Below are positions 24,506 through 32,161 of a stretch of 32,177 bases of DNA, piece after piece. Source of the DNA: an uncultured Bacilli bacterium (GTDB taxonomy: Bacteria; Bacillota_I; Bacilli_A; RF39; UBA660); the NCBI GenBank assembly GCA_944359085.1, contig CALVSQ010000014.1, positions 1 through 32,177 of the forward strand. Direction: 5' to 3'. Position 1 is the first letter of the stretch; every line of letters starts with the position of its first letter. The position numbers were made by a program, and so were the translations under genes. The notes under the pieces are model-generated. The model was not told the DNA's origin. It was given only the letters and a program-made list of their open reading frames with translations, and did no database searches.

Positions 24506-24662
24506 CTGTAAGTTTGACACAGAATTTCTAATCATGTAATCACGTAATCTAATAAAACATCGATTAGTTAAAAACTAACGTGTTAACTAACTAATAAACA
24601 ATTAAATTAAAAATCTGTGGTTTGAGTCACCTATTACCAGTCCACAATGTGGCTGTAAGTTT
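24506..24662. repeat. Direct repeat CTGTAAGTTT at the 5' side of the element
   Basis: The 10-mer CTGTAAGTTT occurs at 24506-24515, inside the element upstream of the transposase, and again at 24653-24662, just outside the right subterminal repeat. It could mark the real boundary or be chance. Confidence 0.35.
24625..24634. repeat. Subterminal inverted repeat at the 5' side of the IS110-type element
   Basis: AGTCACCTAT, exact reverse complement of 23021-23030. Confidence 0.7.
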
Positions 24663-24685
24663 ATAGAAACAAATCCACAGTGCGA

Positions 24686-24717
24686 GATATATTATACATC
24701 TAGTAGTATAATATATC
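24686..24717. other. 12-bp perfect palindrome upstream of the esterase operon
   Basis: GATATATTATAC (24686-24697) pairs perfectly with GTATAATATATC (24706-24717), with an 8-base loop. No T tail follows. It may be an operator or a hairpin in the promoter region; the right arm contains a TATAAT -10-like hexamer. Confidence 0.45.
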
Positions 24718-24786
24718 AAAAAATATAATAGAAAGGGATCAATCTAATAGATTAATATTTCTATAAGATTGATTATACGTGAGTAT

Positions 24787-25689
24787 ATGAAAAAAATAAC
24801 AAAAAAAATAATAACTAAGTTATCTAAAATAGATATAGATTATAAAAAAGAAAGAATGTTAAAAGAAATAATTTCAAATGAAAAAAATATAAAATATATA
24901 GATACTTTTATATTAGTTAAAGATCATAATGTAAAAATAAGATTATTTGTTCCTAATGTAGTTAATCAAGTAATTATTTATTTTCATGGTGGTGGATTTG
25001 TTACAGGTAATATTCATACCTATAGTAGAACTTGTTATGATTTAGCTAATAATACTAATTCTTTAGTTATATCAGTTGATTATCGATTAGCGCCTGAATA
25101 TCCTTTTCCTAATGGATTAATTGATTGTTATAACGTTACAAAATACTTATATAGTGAGGATAGTTTTTTAGATAATAAAAATATTGCTATAATGGGTGAT
25201 AGTGCTGGAGGTAATATTGCAAGCGTAGTATCAATTATAGCAAGTGAAAAAAAGGAATTTAAAATAGATAAACAAATTTTATTGTATCCCATGACTTATC
25301 ATATTCATGATGAAAGTTGTAAATTTGATTCTGTAAAACAAAATGGAAATGATTATATTTTAACTAATAAAAGGATTGATAATTATTTAGATTTATATGT
25401 TAAAGATAAAAAATATTTAAAGACTAAATATGTATCACCTTTAAATGCTGATAATTTATATAACCAACCTGATACTTTGATTATTACAGCCAGTTTAGAT
25501 CCATTAAGAGATGAAGGAATTGAATATGGAAACAAATTAATGAAATTTGATAATAAAGTTAAAATGTATCAAATTGATAATATTCATGGCTTTTTTACTA
25601 TACCTATTAACAAAAAAGAAATAATTGAATGTTATAATTATATAAATGATTTTTTGGGAGATGGTTTAATTGAAAAAAAAGTGGTTTAA
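24787..25689 (+). CDS. HSL-family alpha/beta hydrolase (esterase)
   Basis: A 300-residue esterase. HGGG (67-70) forms the oxyanion hole, GDSAGG contains nucleophile Ser139, and Asp238 (SLDPLRDEG) and His267 (NIHGFF) complete the triad; VDYRLAPEYPFPNGL is typical of the hormone-sensitive-lipase/acetyl-esterase family. ATG 24787 is preferred, with GTGAG just upstream; a TTG six codons earlier has no site. It overlaps the next start, so it is the first gene of a three-gene operon. Confidence 0.88.
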   Translation: MKKITKKIITKLSKIDIDYKKERMLKEIISNEKNIKYIDTFILVKDHNVKIRLFVPNVVNQVIIYFHGGGFVTGNIHTYSRTCYDLANNTNSLVISVDYRLAPEYPFPNGLIDCYNVTKYLYSEDSFLDNKNIAIMGDSAGGNIASVVSIIASEKKEFKIDKQILLYPMTYHIHDESCKFDSVKQNGNDYILTNKRIDNYLDLYVKDKKYLKTKYVSPLNADNLYNQPDTLIITASLDPLRDEGIEYGNKLMKFDNKVKMYQIDNIHGFFTIPINKKEIIECYNYINDFLGDGLIEKKVV

Positions 25690-26896
25690 ATTAGACAATG
25701 CAGCTAAAATATTCCCACCTGTCAGTAATAGAAAAGATCCTAAAGTTTTTAGATTTGTTTGTGTTTTAAAAGAAAATATTGATAAAAACATTTTGCAAGA
25801 ATCCGTTAATGAAGCACTTAATTTTTTTCCTAATTTTAGATCAATATTAAAAAAAGGTTTCTTTTGGCATTATTTAGAAACAACTGATTTTAATCCAATT
25901 ATTAAAGAAGAAAAAAAAGATATATGTAGTCCAATTTATAATAATAATAAAAAGAAATTATTATTTAGAGTAAATTACTATAAAAATAGAATTAATTTAG
26001 AAGTATATCATGCATTAACCGATGGAACAGGTGCTTTGGAATTTTTAAAAACAATAGTTCATATTTATATTAGCAAAAAATACGATATCGAAGAATTTAA
26101 TTTTGATTATGATGCGTCAATAAATGAAAAAAGTACTGATAGTTTTAATAAATATTATAAATTTCAATTAAACAAAATAGAAAAACCAAATAAAGTTTAT
26201 CAAATTAAAGGAGAAAAATTAAACAAAATTAGAGTAATAAATGGATGCATGAACACTAAAGATTTAATTGATTTAGCTCATAAATACAATACTACTTTAA
26301 CTGGTTTAATTGTAAGTATTTATATTTTAGCTATTAAAGAAAATATGAATTTAAAAGATGAAAATAAATTTATTACTATTGATATTCCAGTTAATCTAAG
26401 AAAATATTTTAAATCACAAACAGCTAGAAATTTCTTTAGTGTTATTAAATTAAAATATAATGGTTCTGATAATTTGGAAGATATAATAAAATATGTTGAT
26501 AAAAATTTAAAGAAAGAATTAAAAAAAGATAATTTGTTTAAAACAATGAATAAATATGCTACTTTTGAACATAATTTTTTAATTAGATTAATTCCCTTAT
26601 TTGTTAAAAACTTTATATTAAAAATAATAATAAAATTTGTGAAAACAACTACTACAGTTACTAATTTAGGTATAATTAAAGTAGACGATTCAATAAAATA
26701 TTATATTGATAGTTTTGAAGTGTATGTAAGTACTGATAAAATGCAGATATCAATGTGCTCTTATTTAGATAAATTAAATATATCATTTACTTCTATATTT
26801 GATAATATGGATATAATTAAAGACTTTTATCGTAAACTAAGTTCTTTTGGTATAGATATAATAATATCTAGTAATAATGTAGAAGGTGTAGAATGA
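25670..26896 (+). CDS. Condensation-type acyltransferase (alcohol acetyltransferase-like)
   Basis: A 408-residue protein in the CoA-dependent acyltransferase/NRPS-condensation superfamily. HALTDGTG (His114, Asp118, Gly119) is the catalytic H-x-x-x-D-G motif, and IDIPVNLRKYF is the second conserved segment. It starts with TTG at 25670 in the esterase 3' end, where GGGAGATGG is correctly spaced, giving a 20-base overlap. No carrier protein or adenylation gene is nearby, so it probably acylates a free alcohol or lipid. It ends in TGA overlapping the next ATG. Confidence 0.8.
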   Translation: MKKKWFKLDNAAKIFPPVSNRKDPKVFRFVCVLKENIDKNILQESVNEALNFFPNFRSILKKGFFWHYLETTDFNPIIKEEKKDICSPIYNNNKKKLLFRVNYYKNRINLEVYHALTDGTGALEFLKTIVHIYISKKYDIEEFNFDYDASINEKSTDSFNKYYKFQLNKIEKPNKVYQIKGEKLNKIRVINGCMNTKDLIDLAHKYNTTLTGLIVSIYILAIKENMNLKDENKFITIDIPVNLRKYFKSQTARNFFSVIKLKYNGSDNLEDIIKYVDKNLKKELKKDNLFKTMNKYATFEHNFLIRLIPLFVKNFILKIIIKFVKTTTTVTNLGIIKVDDSIKYYIDSFEVYVSTDKMQISMCSYLDKLNISFTSIFDNMDIIKDFYRKLSSFGIDIIISSNNVEGVE

Positions 26897-27546
26897 GAAT
26901 ATGTAAAAAATGTAATTTAAAAATTAAAACTGATTCTGATATATGTCCTTTATGTCAAAATAAATTAATAGGTAAAAAAGAAGATAATATTTTTCCAACT
27001 ATTCCTAATATTTATAAAAAATATTTTACTTTTTTTAAAATATTATTATTAATTAGTTTTATTATATCTTTAATATGTATAACAATTGATTTAATGATAA
27101 ATAAATATCATTTTAGTATATTTGTTATATTAGGATTTATTTGCTTATTTATTATTTTAAAAACAGCTTTTAATAATAAAGAAAGTTTATTTAAATCAAT
27201 TTTAAGTCAATTAATAATTTTGAGTATTTTATCTGTTTTATGGGATTATTTTACAGGATTTCATTATTGGTCAATTACTTATGTTATACCTATTTTATGT
27301 ATAATTTGTAGCATCAATTTAGCTATTCTTTCTATTGTACTTAAAGATTATTTAGATGAAGAAATATTTTATTTTATATGTATTGCTTTAATAGGGGTAA
27401 TTCCATTAATTTTTATTATTATTGGAATACCTAATAAACTTCCTTCTATTATATCAATATTATTAAATTTGATATGTTTTATAAGTTTATTAATTTTTAA
27501 ATTCAAAGATGTTAAAGAAGAATTAAAAAGAAGAATGCATATTTAA
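26893..27546 (+). CDS. Zinc-ribbon membrane protein, DUF6320-like
   Basis: A 217-residue protein. The N-terminus has two CxxC knuckles (ICKKCNLKI and ICPLCQNKL), a zinc ribbon, followed by about six transmembrane helices (from ~46 to ~203) and a basic tail. The layout matches proteins called DUF6320 that accompany the esterase and acyltransferase in other Bacillota (recollection). The ATGA overlap couples it to the acyltransferase. Plausibly a membrane anchor or regulator of the pathway; function unknown. Confidence 0.75.
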   Translation: MRICKKCNLKIKTDSDICPLCQNKLIGKKEDNIFPTIPNIYKKYFTFFKILLLISFIISLICITIDLMINKYHFSIFVILGFICLFIILKTAFNNKESLFKSILSQLIILSILSVLWDYFTGFHYWSITYVIPILCIICSINLAILSIVLKDYLDEEIFYFICIALIGVIPLIFIIIGIPNKLPSIISILLNLICFISLLIFKFKDVKEELKRRMHI

Positions 27547-27568
27547 TTTACATTCTTCTTTTTTTTTG
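27528..27568 (+). terminator. Rho-independent terminator of the esterase operon
   Basis: AAGAAGAATG (27528-27537) pairs with CATTCTTCTT (27551-27560), then eight Ts; the 5' arm is in the last codons of the DUF6320-like gene. Confidence 0.8.
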
Positions 27569-27618
27569 ATAAAATTAATATTGAGGTATATAAGATAAAT
27601 TTAGAAAGAAGGTGAATT

Positions 27619-28455
27619 TTGCAACAAGATACTTTATTAAATTTATTTGAAGGAAAAGAGATAAGAAGTATATGGGATAGTGAAAAAGAGGAATATTATT
27701 TTAGCATTATAGACATAATAAATGCATTAACCGAAAGTAAAGAGCCAAAAAGATATTGGACAGATTTAAAAAGAAAGTTAATTACTGAAGGTAGCCAACT
27801 ATACGAAAATATCGTACAGTTGAAAATGACTGCTAAAGATGGTAAAATGAGAAATACAGATGTCTTGGATACAAAAGGAATATTAAGACTCATTGAATCA
27901 ATTCCTTCACCAAAAGCCGAACCTTTTAAATTATGGCTAGCATCTTTAGGAGATGAACGAATAAATGAAGTATTTGATCCTGAAATTGCAATCAATCGAG
28001 CAGTTGAATATTATAAAAAAAGAGGATATGATGATAAATGGATCAAAGTACGGCTTAATGGTATTGTTGATCGTCATAAATTAACAGATACTTGGAAAGA
28101 AAGTGGTATAACAAAAGATTATGAATTTGCTATTCTTACCAATGAAATATACAAAGAATGGTCAGGAATGAAAGCTAATGAATATAAAAAATTTAAAGGG
28201 TTAAGAAAAGAATCATTGAGAGATAATATGACTGATATTGAGGTAGCTCTTGCAAATTTGGGTGAAATTGCAACAAGAGAGCTTACTAAAGAATATAAGC
28301 CATATGGTTTAAAAGAAAATAAGAAAATAGCTAAAAAAGGTGGGAGTATTGCAAAAAATACTCGTAATAATTTAGAAAAAGAATTAAATAGAAATATTGT
28401 AACTAATGAAAATAAATTAAATTATCAATATATAAAACAAATTGAAGAGGTGTAA
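27619..28455 (+). CDS. BRO-N family / phage antirepressor-like protein
   Basis: A 278-residue protein. Residues ~10-110 form a BRO-N-type domain: EIRSIWDSEKEEYYFSIIDI, YWTDLKRKL, TDVLDTKGILRLIESI and PFKLWLASLGDERINE. The C-terminal half (~120-278) is helical, with YKKRGYDDKWIKVRLNGI, as in DinD/antirepressor-like proteins often found in prophages. TTG 27619 is the start, with AAGAAGGTGAA well spaced. It ends 3 bases before the cysteine desulfurase ATG, whose ribosome site lies inside this gene. There are no other phage genes here, so it is likely a domesticated or mobile single gene. Confidence 0.8.
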   Translation: MQQDTLLNLFEGKEIRSIWDSEKEEYYFSIIDIINALTESKEPKRYWTDLKRKLITEGSQLYENIVQLKMTAKDGKMRNTDVLDTKGILRLIESIPSPKAEPFKLWLASLGDERINEVFDPEIAINRAVEYYKKRGYDDKWIKVRLNGIVDRHKLTDTWKESGITKDYEFAILTNEIYKEWSGMKANEYKKFKGLRKESLRDNMTDIEVALANLGEIATRELTKEYKPYGLKENKKIAKKGGSIAKNTRNNLEKELNRNIVTNENKLNYQYIKQIEEV

Positions 28456-28458
28456 AAA

Positions 28459-29571
28459 ATGACATATTTAGATTATTCTGCTACTACTCCAGTAAATGAA
28501 GAAGTTTTAAATACATTTGCTGAAGTTAGCAAAAATTATATTGGAAATCCTAATTCATTACATAAATTAGGTGTAGAAGCTAATGAAATTATTAAAGCTT
28601 CAACTAAACAAATAAGTAATTTGTTAAATATTAAAGAAAGTGAAGTGATTTATACTAGTGGTGCTTCAGAATCAAACAACACGGCAATTAAAGGAATCGC
28701 TTTAAAATATCAAAATAGAGGTAAACATATTATTACGACTGAATTTGAACATTCTTCAATATATGGACCTTTAACATATTTACAAAAACAAGGATTTAAA
28801 GTTGATTTTGTTAAAACTAATGAATTTGGTATGGTTGATGTTAATAATTTAAAAGAATTGTTAACGGATGAAACAATTTTAGTTAGTATTGGTTATATCA
28901 ATAGTGAAATAGGTATTATACAACCTATAGATGAAATAGGAAAGTTACTAAAAGATTATCCTAAATGTTATTTTCATGTTGATATGACTCAAGCTTTAGG
29001 AAAAATAAATATTGATTTAACTAATGTTGATTTGGCTAGTTTTTCAGCGCACAAAATATATGGTATAAAAGGAATAGGTATGTTATATAAAAAAGAAAAT
29101 ATTTCTTTAGAACCATTAATTCATGGTGGGAAAAGCACCACTATATATAGAAGTGGTACACCAGCTACTGCTTTAATTGCATCTTTTGCTAAAGCAATGC
29201 GTTTAATATTAGAAGATTTAGATAAAAAATATGAATATATATCTAAATTAAATAAAATGTTAAAAGATGGTTTAAATTATGATAACGTTTATATAAATAG
29301 TAATGAGCATTGTATTCCTAATGTTTTAAATGTTAGTGTAGTAGGGGTTAAGCCTGAAACAATGTTACATGCTTTAGAAAAACATGATATTTATATATCA
29401 ACACAAACGGCTTGTTCAACTGGTACTATTTCTAAATCTGTTTATGCTTTAACAAAAGACGAGAATAGAGCTAAGTCAAGTATTAGAATTAGTTTATCTC
29501 ATTTAACTAAAGAAAGTGATATTGAATATTTTTTAGAAAAATTTGACGTTTGTTACAAGGAGTTAATATGA
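28459..29571 (+). CDS. Cysteine desulfurase (NifS/IscS family)
   Basis: A 370-residue PLP enzyme that takes sulfur from cysteine. It opens TYLDYSATTP, the family start. His98 in EFEHSS stacks on PLP, Lys199 in SAHKIYG is the Schiff-base lysine, and Cys319 in TQTACSTG carries the persulfide. RSGTPA is a further signature. The partner could be MnmA (15499) for tRNA thiolation, or Fe-S/thiamine synthesis; no iscU or thiI is seen here. It ends in a TGA overlapping the dCMP deaminase ATG. Confidence 0.93.
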   Translation: MTYLDYSATTPVNEEVLNTFAEVSKNYIGNPNSLHKLGVEANEIIKASTKQISNLLNIKESEVIYTSGASESNNTAIKGIALKYQNRGKHIITTEFEHSSIYGPLTYLQKQGFKVDFVKTNEFGMVDVNNLKELLTDETILVSIGYINSEIGIIQPIDEIGKLLKDYPKCYFHVDMTQALGKINIDLTNVDLASFSAHKIYGIKGIGMLYKKENISLEPLIHGGKSTTIYRSGTPATALIASFAKAMRLILEDLDKKYEYISKLNKMLKDGLNYDNVYINSNEHCIPNVLNVSVVGVKPETMLHALEKHDIYISTQTACSTGTISKSVYALTKDENRAKSSIRISLSHLTKESDIEYFLEKFDVCYKELI

Positions 29572-30053
29572 GAGTAGATAAAAATAATTATTATTTAGAT
29601 ATTGCAGAAGCAACTTTAGAAAGATCAACTTGTGCTAGAAGAGCCTTTGGGGCAGTTATAGTTAAAAATGATGAAATTATTTCAACAGGTTATAATGGTG
29701 CTCCAAGAGGTAGAAAAAATTGTACTGATTTAGGTTATTGTATGCGTGAAAAATTAGAAATACCACGTGGCGAAAGATATGAAATGTGTAGAAGCGTTCA
29801 TGCTGAACAAAACGCTATTATAAGTGCCGCTAGAAAAGATATAATAAAAGCAACTTTATATTTAGTAGGTAAAGAGGTAAGTACAGGTGAATATGTTAAA
29901 AATGCTATGCCTTGTATGTTTTGTAAAAGATTTATAATTAATGCGGGAATTAAAAAAGTAGTTGTTAGAAAGACAAAAGATGAATATACCGAAGTAGATG
30001 TTGACAATTTTATTAAAAATGATGATAGTCTAGAAGGGGTGTTTGGTTATTAA
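29568..30053 (+). CDS. dCMP deaminase
   Basis: A 161-residue zinc deaminase that converts dCMP to dUMP for dTMP supply. HAE (78-80) supplies zinc ligand His78 and catalytic Glu80; Cys116 and Cys119 in PCMFC complete the zinc site. NGAPRGRKNC is the family's substrate and allosteric region. The start is ATG 29568, with AAGGAG upstream in the desulfurase gene; the frame is open further upstream but without a site. It overlaps the mini-thioredoxin gene by 11 bases. Confidence 0.92.
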   Translation: MRVDKNNYYLDIAEATLERSTCARRAFGAVIVKNDEIISTGYNGAPRGRKNCTDLGYCMREKLEIPRGERYEMCRSVHAEQNAIISAARKDIIKATLYLVGKEVSTGEYVKNAMPCMFCKRFIINAGIKKVVVRKTKDEYTEVDVDNFIKNDDSLEGVFGY

Positions 30054-30309
30054 ACTAATTAGAATAAGTGCCGTATGGTGCCCAGCATGTTTAATTATGA
30101 GATCTAGAATGCAAGAAATAGAAAAAAGATTTCCTAATTTTGAACATATAGAATATGATTATGATTTAGATGAAGATATTATAAGTAAATATAAAGTTGG
30201 TGACATCTTACCAGTATTTATTTTATTAGATGGTGATAAAGAGGTAACAAGATTAGTAGGCGAAAAATCAGTTGAAGAAATTGAAAACAAATTGAGGTGC
30301 TTTGAATGA
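30043..30309 (+). CDS. Small cytoplasmic thioredoxin-like protein
   Basis: An 88-residue thioredoxin-fold protein with the redox motif WCPAC (Cys13, Cys16) and the cis-proline segment LPVFIL. No signal peptide is seen. TTG 30043 is the start, with AAGGGG upstream; it overlaps the dCMP deaminase end. Its TGA overlaps the next ATG, so translation is coupled to the thioredoxin-CcdA gene. It could be the cytoplasmic electron donor for that protein, as thioredoxin is for CcdA/DsbD; that is inference. Confidence 0.8.
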   Translation: MVIKLIRISAVWCPACLIMRSRMQEIEKRFPNFEHIEYDYDLDEDIISKYKVGDILPVFILLDGDKEVTRLVGEKSVEEIENKLRCFE

Positions 30310-31472
30310 AAAAAATAATATTCTTACTAGCTTTATTATTATTTTTGCCGAAAGTAAATGCTTTAGATATTCATTTATTTTATTCAGAACTATGTAGTAC
30401 TTGTGAAGAAGAAATAGAATTTTTAGAAGAATACAAAAAAGAAGCAAATATAAATATTATTTATTATGAAACTACTAAAAATAAAGAAAATGATGAATTA
30501 TTAACTAATGTTAGAAAAGCTTTAAATAATAATGACAAAACTATTCCATATACTGTTATAGGAACAACTGGAATTACTGGTTTTAATGAAACTGTTAAAA
30601 ACCAAATAAAAGCTGCTTATGAATATTATACTGATGAATTTGTTGACATTGTTGAAGTTGTAAAAAATGATTTAGATGTAGATTATGAAATAATTCCACC
30701 AGAAGGAGAATATAATGTTCCAATATTAGGTAATATAGATCCTAAAGATGTATCATTACCATTAGTTGCAGTTATAATAGGTTTTATTGATGGGTTTAAC
30801 CCTTGTGCAATGTGGGTTTTATTATTTCTATTATCAATAATAGTTACCATGAAAGATAGAAAGAAAATGTGGACTATTGGTTTAACATTTTTAATAACAT
30901 CTGCTTTAGTTTATTTAGCATTTATGTTAGCATGGTTACAAGTTGCTATAACTTTATCACAAATAGTATGGGTAAGATTTATAATATCTTTAATAGCTTT
31001 ATTAGGTGGAGCTATCAATTTAACAAGTTATTATAAGGAAAGAAAAAAAGATAATGGATGTGCAGTTGTAAATAAAGAACAAAGAAAATCAATATCAAAA
31101 AGAATTAATAAAATAGTAAAACAAATTGATAATAAAAAAACATTTTATTTAGCTATATTAGGAGTTATGGGATTAGCAGTTTCAGTTAACTTAATTGAGC
31201 TTGCTTGTTCTTCAGGATTGCCTTTAATATTTACTCAAATATTAGCTATCAATAATTTGAATAGTTTACAATATTTAATCTATATTTTAATTTATGTTTT
31301 ATTTTTCTTAATTGATGATATTGTTATATTTGCAATTGCTATGAAAACATTAAAATTAACAGGTATATCAACTAAATATAATAAATTATCACATTTAATA
31401 GGCGGTATATTGATGTTATTAATTGGTATTTTAATGATTTTTAAACCAGAATGGTTGATGTTTAATTTTTAA
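30306..31472 (+). CDS. Exported thioredoxin-like domain fused to a CcdA/DsbD-like membrane domain
   Basis: A 388-residue protein: signal peptide (1-19), an external thioredoxin-like domain (~20-115) with CSTC (Cys30, Cys33) and IPYTVIG, a linker, then about six to eight helices (~150-385). Two intramembrane cysteines, Cys167 in GFNPCAMW and Cys301 in ELACSSGLP, match the redox pair of CcdA/DsbD. Electrons would pass from a cytoplasmic thioredoxin (neighbour, ATGA-coupled) through the membrane to the N-terminal domain. The external domain is related to the lipoprotein at 6828. A terminator ends the transcript. Confidence 0.85.
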   Translation: MKKIIFLLALLLFLPKVNALDIHLFYSELCSTCEEEIEFLEEYKKEANINIIYYETTKNKENDELLTNVRKALNNNDKTIPYTVIGTTGITGFNETVKNQIKAAYEYYTDEFVDIVEVVKNDLDVDYEIIPPEGEYNVPILGNIDPKDVSLPLVAVIIGFIDGFNPCAMWVLLFLLSIIVTMKDRKKMWTIGLTFLITSALVYLAFMLAWLQVAITLSQIVWVRFIISLIALLGGAINLTSYYKERKKDNGCAVVNKEQRKSISKRINKIVKQIDNKKTFYLAILGVMGLAVSVNLIELACSSGLPLIFTQILAINNLNSLQYLIYILIYVLFFLIDDIVIFAIAMKTLKLTGISTKYNKLSHLIGGILMLLIGILMIFKPEWLMFNF

Positions 31473-31484
31473 ACATCTTTTTTT
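31457..31484 (+). terminator. Rho-independent terminator after the thioredoxin-CcdA gene
   Basis: GATGTTTA (31457-31464) pairs with TAAACATC (31470-31477), with a T run. Confidence 0.8.
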
Positions 31485-31509
31485 GTGGTATAATTATTTA
31501 GGTGATTTT

Positions 31510-32097
31510 ATGAATTATCAATTAGAATTAGAAAAAATAATAAATAATTTAGATGGAAGAAAAACATTATTATTACATAGTTGCTGTGCTCCTTGTAGTA
31601 GTTATGTAATAACTTATTTAAAAGATTATTTTGATATCACTATTCTTTACTATAATCCTAATATTGAACCAATTGAAGAATATAATAAAAGAAAAGAAGA
31701 ACAAATTAGATTATGTAATTTATTTAATATTAAAGTATTGGATTGTGATTATGATAATAACTTATTTCATGAAACTGTATTAGGTTTAGAAAATTGTAAA
31801 GAAGGTGGAAGTAGATGTTTTAAGTGTTATGAATTAAGATTAAGAAAAACTGCTTCTTTAGCTTCTAATTATGATTTTTTTGGAACCACTTTAACTGTAA
31901 GCCCTTTTAAAAATAGTAATAAATTAAATGAAATAGGTTTAAGTTTAGAAAAAGAGTATAATGTAAAGTATTTGATAAGTGATTTTAAGAAAAAAGATGG
32001 ATATAAAAAAAGTATTATACTATCTAAGGAATATGACTTATATAGACAAGATTTTTGTGGTTGTATATATAGTAAAAGAGATAAAATAATTGATTAA
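31510..32097 (+). CDS. queH: Epoxyqueuosine reductase QueH
   Basis: A 195-residue enzyme for the last step of queuosine synthesis in tRNA anticodons. The N-terminus has HSCCAPCSSY (vicinal Cys25-Cys26, with Cys29); CFKCYELR (Cys103, Cys106) and FCGC (Cys183, Cys185) supply further cluster and redox ligands, as in the QueH/DUF208 family. The ATG at 31510 has TTAGGTGATTT upstream; an in-frame ATG at 31483 lies in the preceding terminator tail and lacks a site. Confidence 0.92.
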   Translation: MNYQLELEKIINNLDGRKTLLLHSCCAPCSSYVITYLKDYFDITILYYNPNIEPIEEYNKRKEEQIRLCNLFNIKVLDCDYDNNLFHETVLGLENCKEGGSRCFKCYELRLRKTASLASNYDFFGTTLTVSPFKNSNKLNEIGLSLEKEYNVKYLISDFKKKDGYKKSIILSKEYDLYRQDFCGCIYSKRDKIID

Positions 32098-32105
32098 AAC
32101 ATGTC

Positions 32106-32161
32106 AATAATTTTTGATTAATTCCTAAAAATAAATTAAAATAATTTTTTGATTAGTTCCT
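32106..32161. repeat. Short direct repeat downstream of queH
   Basis: Two copies of a ~21-bp motif (AATAATTTTTGATTAATTCC at 32106 and a near-identical copy at 32140-32161 with one extra T and one A/G change). Function unknown; the window ends soon after. Confidence 0.5.

Larger units (their letters stand above)
23021..24634 (-). mobile_element. IS110-family element, IS1111-like, with subterminal inverted repeats
   Basis: The single transposase gene is of IS110 type. A 10-bp inverted repeat, ATAGGTGACT at 23021-23030 and AGTCACCTAT at 24625-24634, flanks it, as expected for the subterminal repeats of the IS1111 subgroup. Noncoding DNA is ~290 bp on the 3' side of the gene and ~160 bp on the 5' side, again the IS1111 layout. 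IS110 elements make no obvious target duplication, so the true ends may lie a few bases outside these repeats. Confidence 0.7.

Noticed and set aside
27696-27995. Minus-strand ORF inside the BRO-N gene
   Set aside because: Antisense shadow without a start site; the plus-strand gene has clear family motifs.
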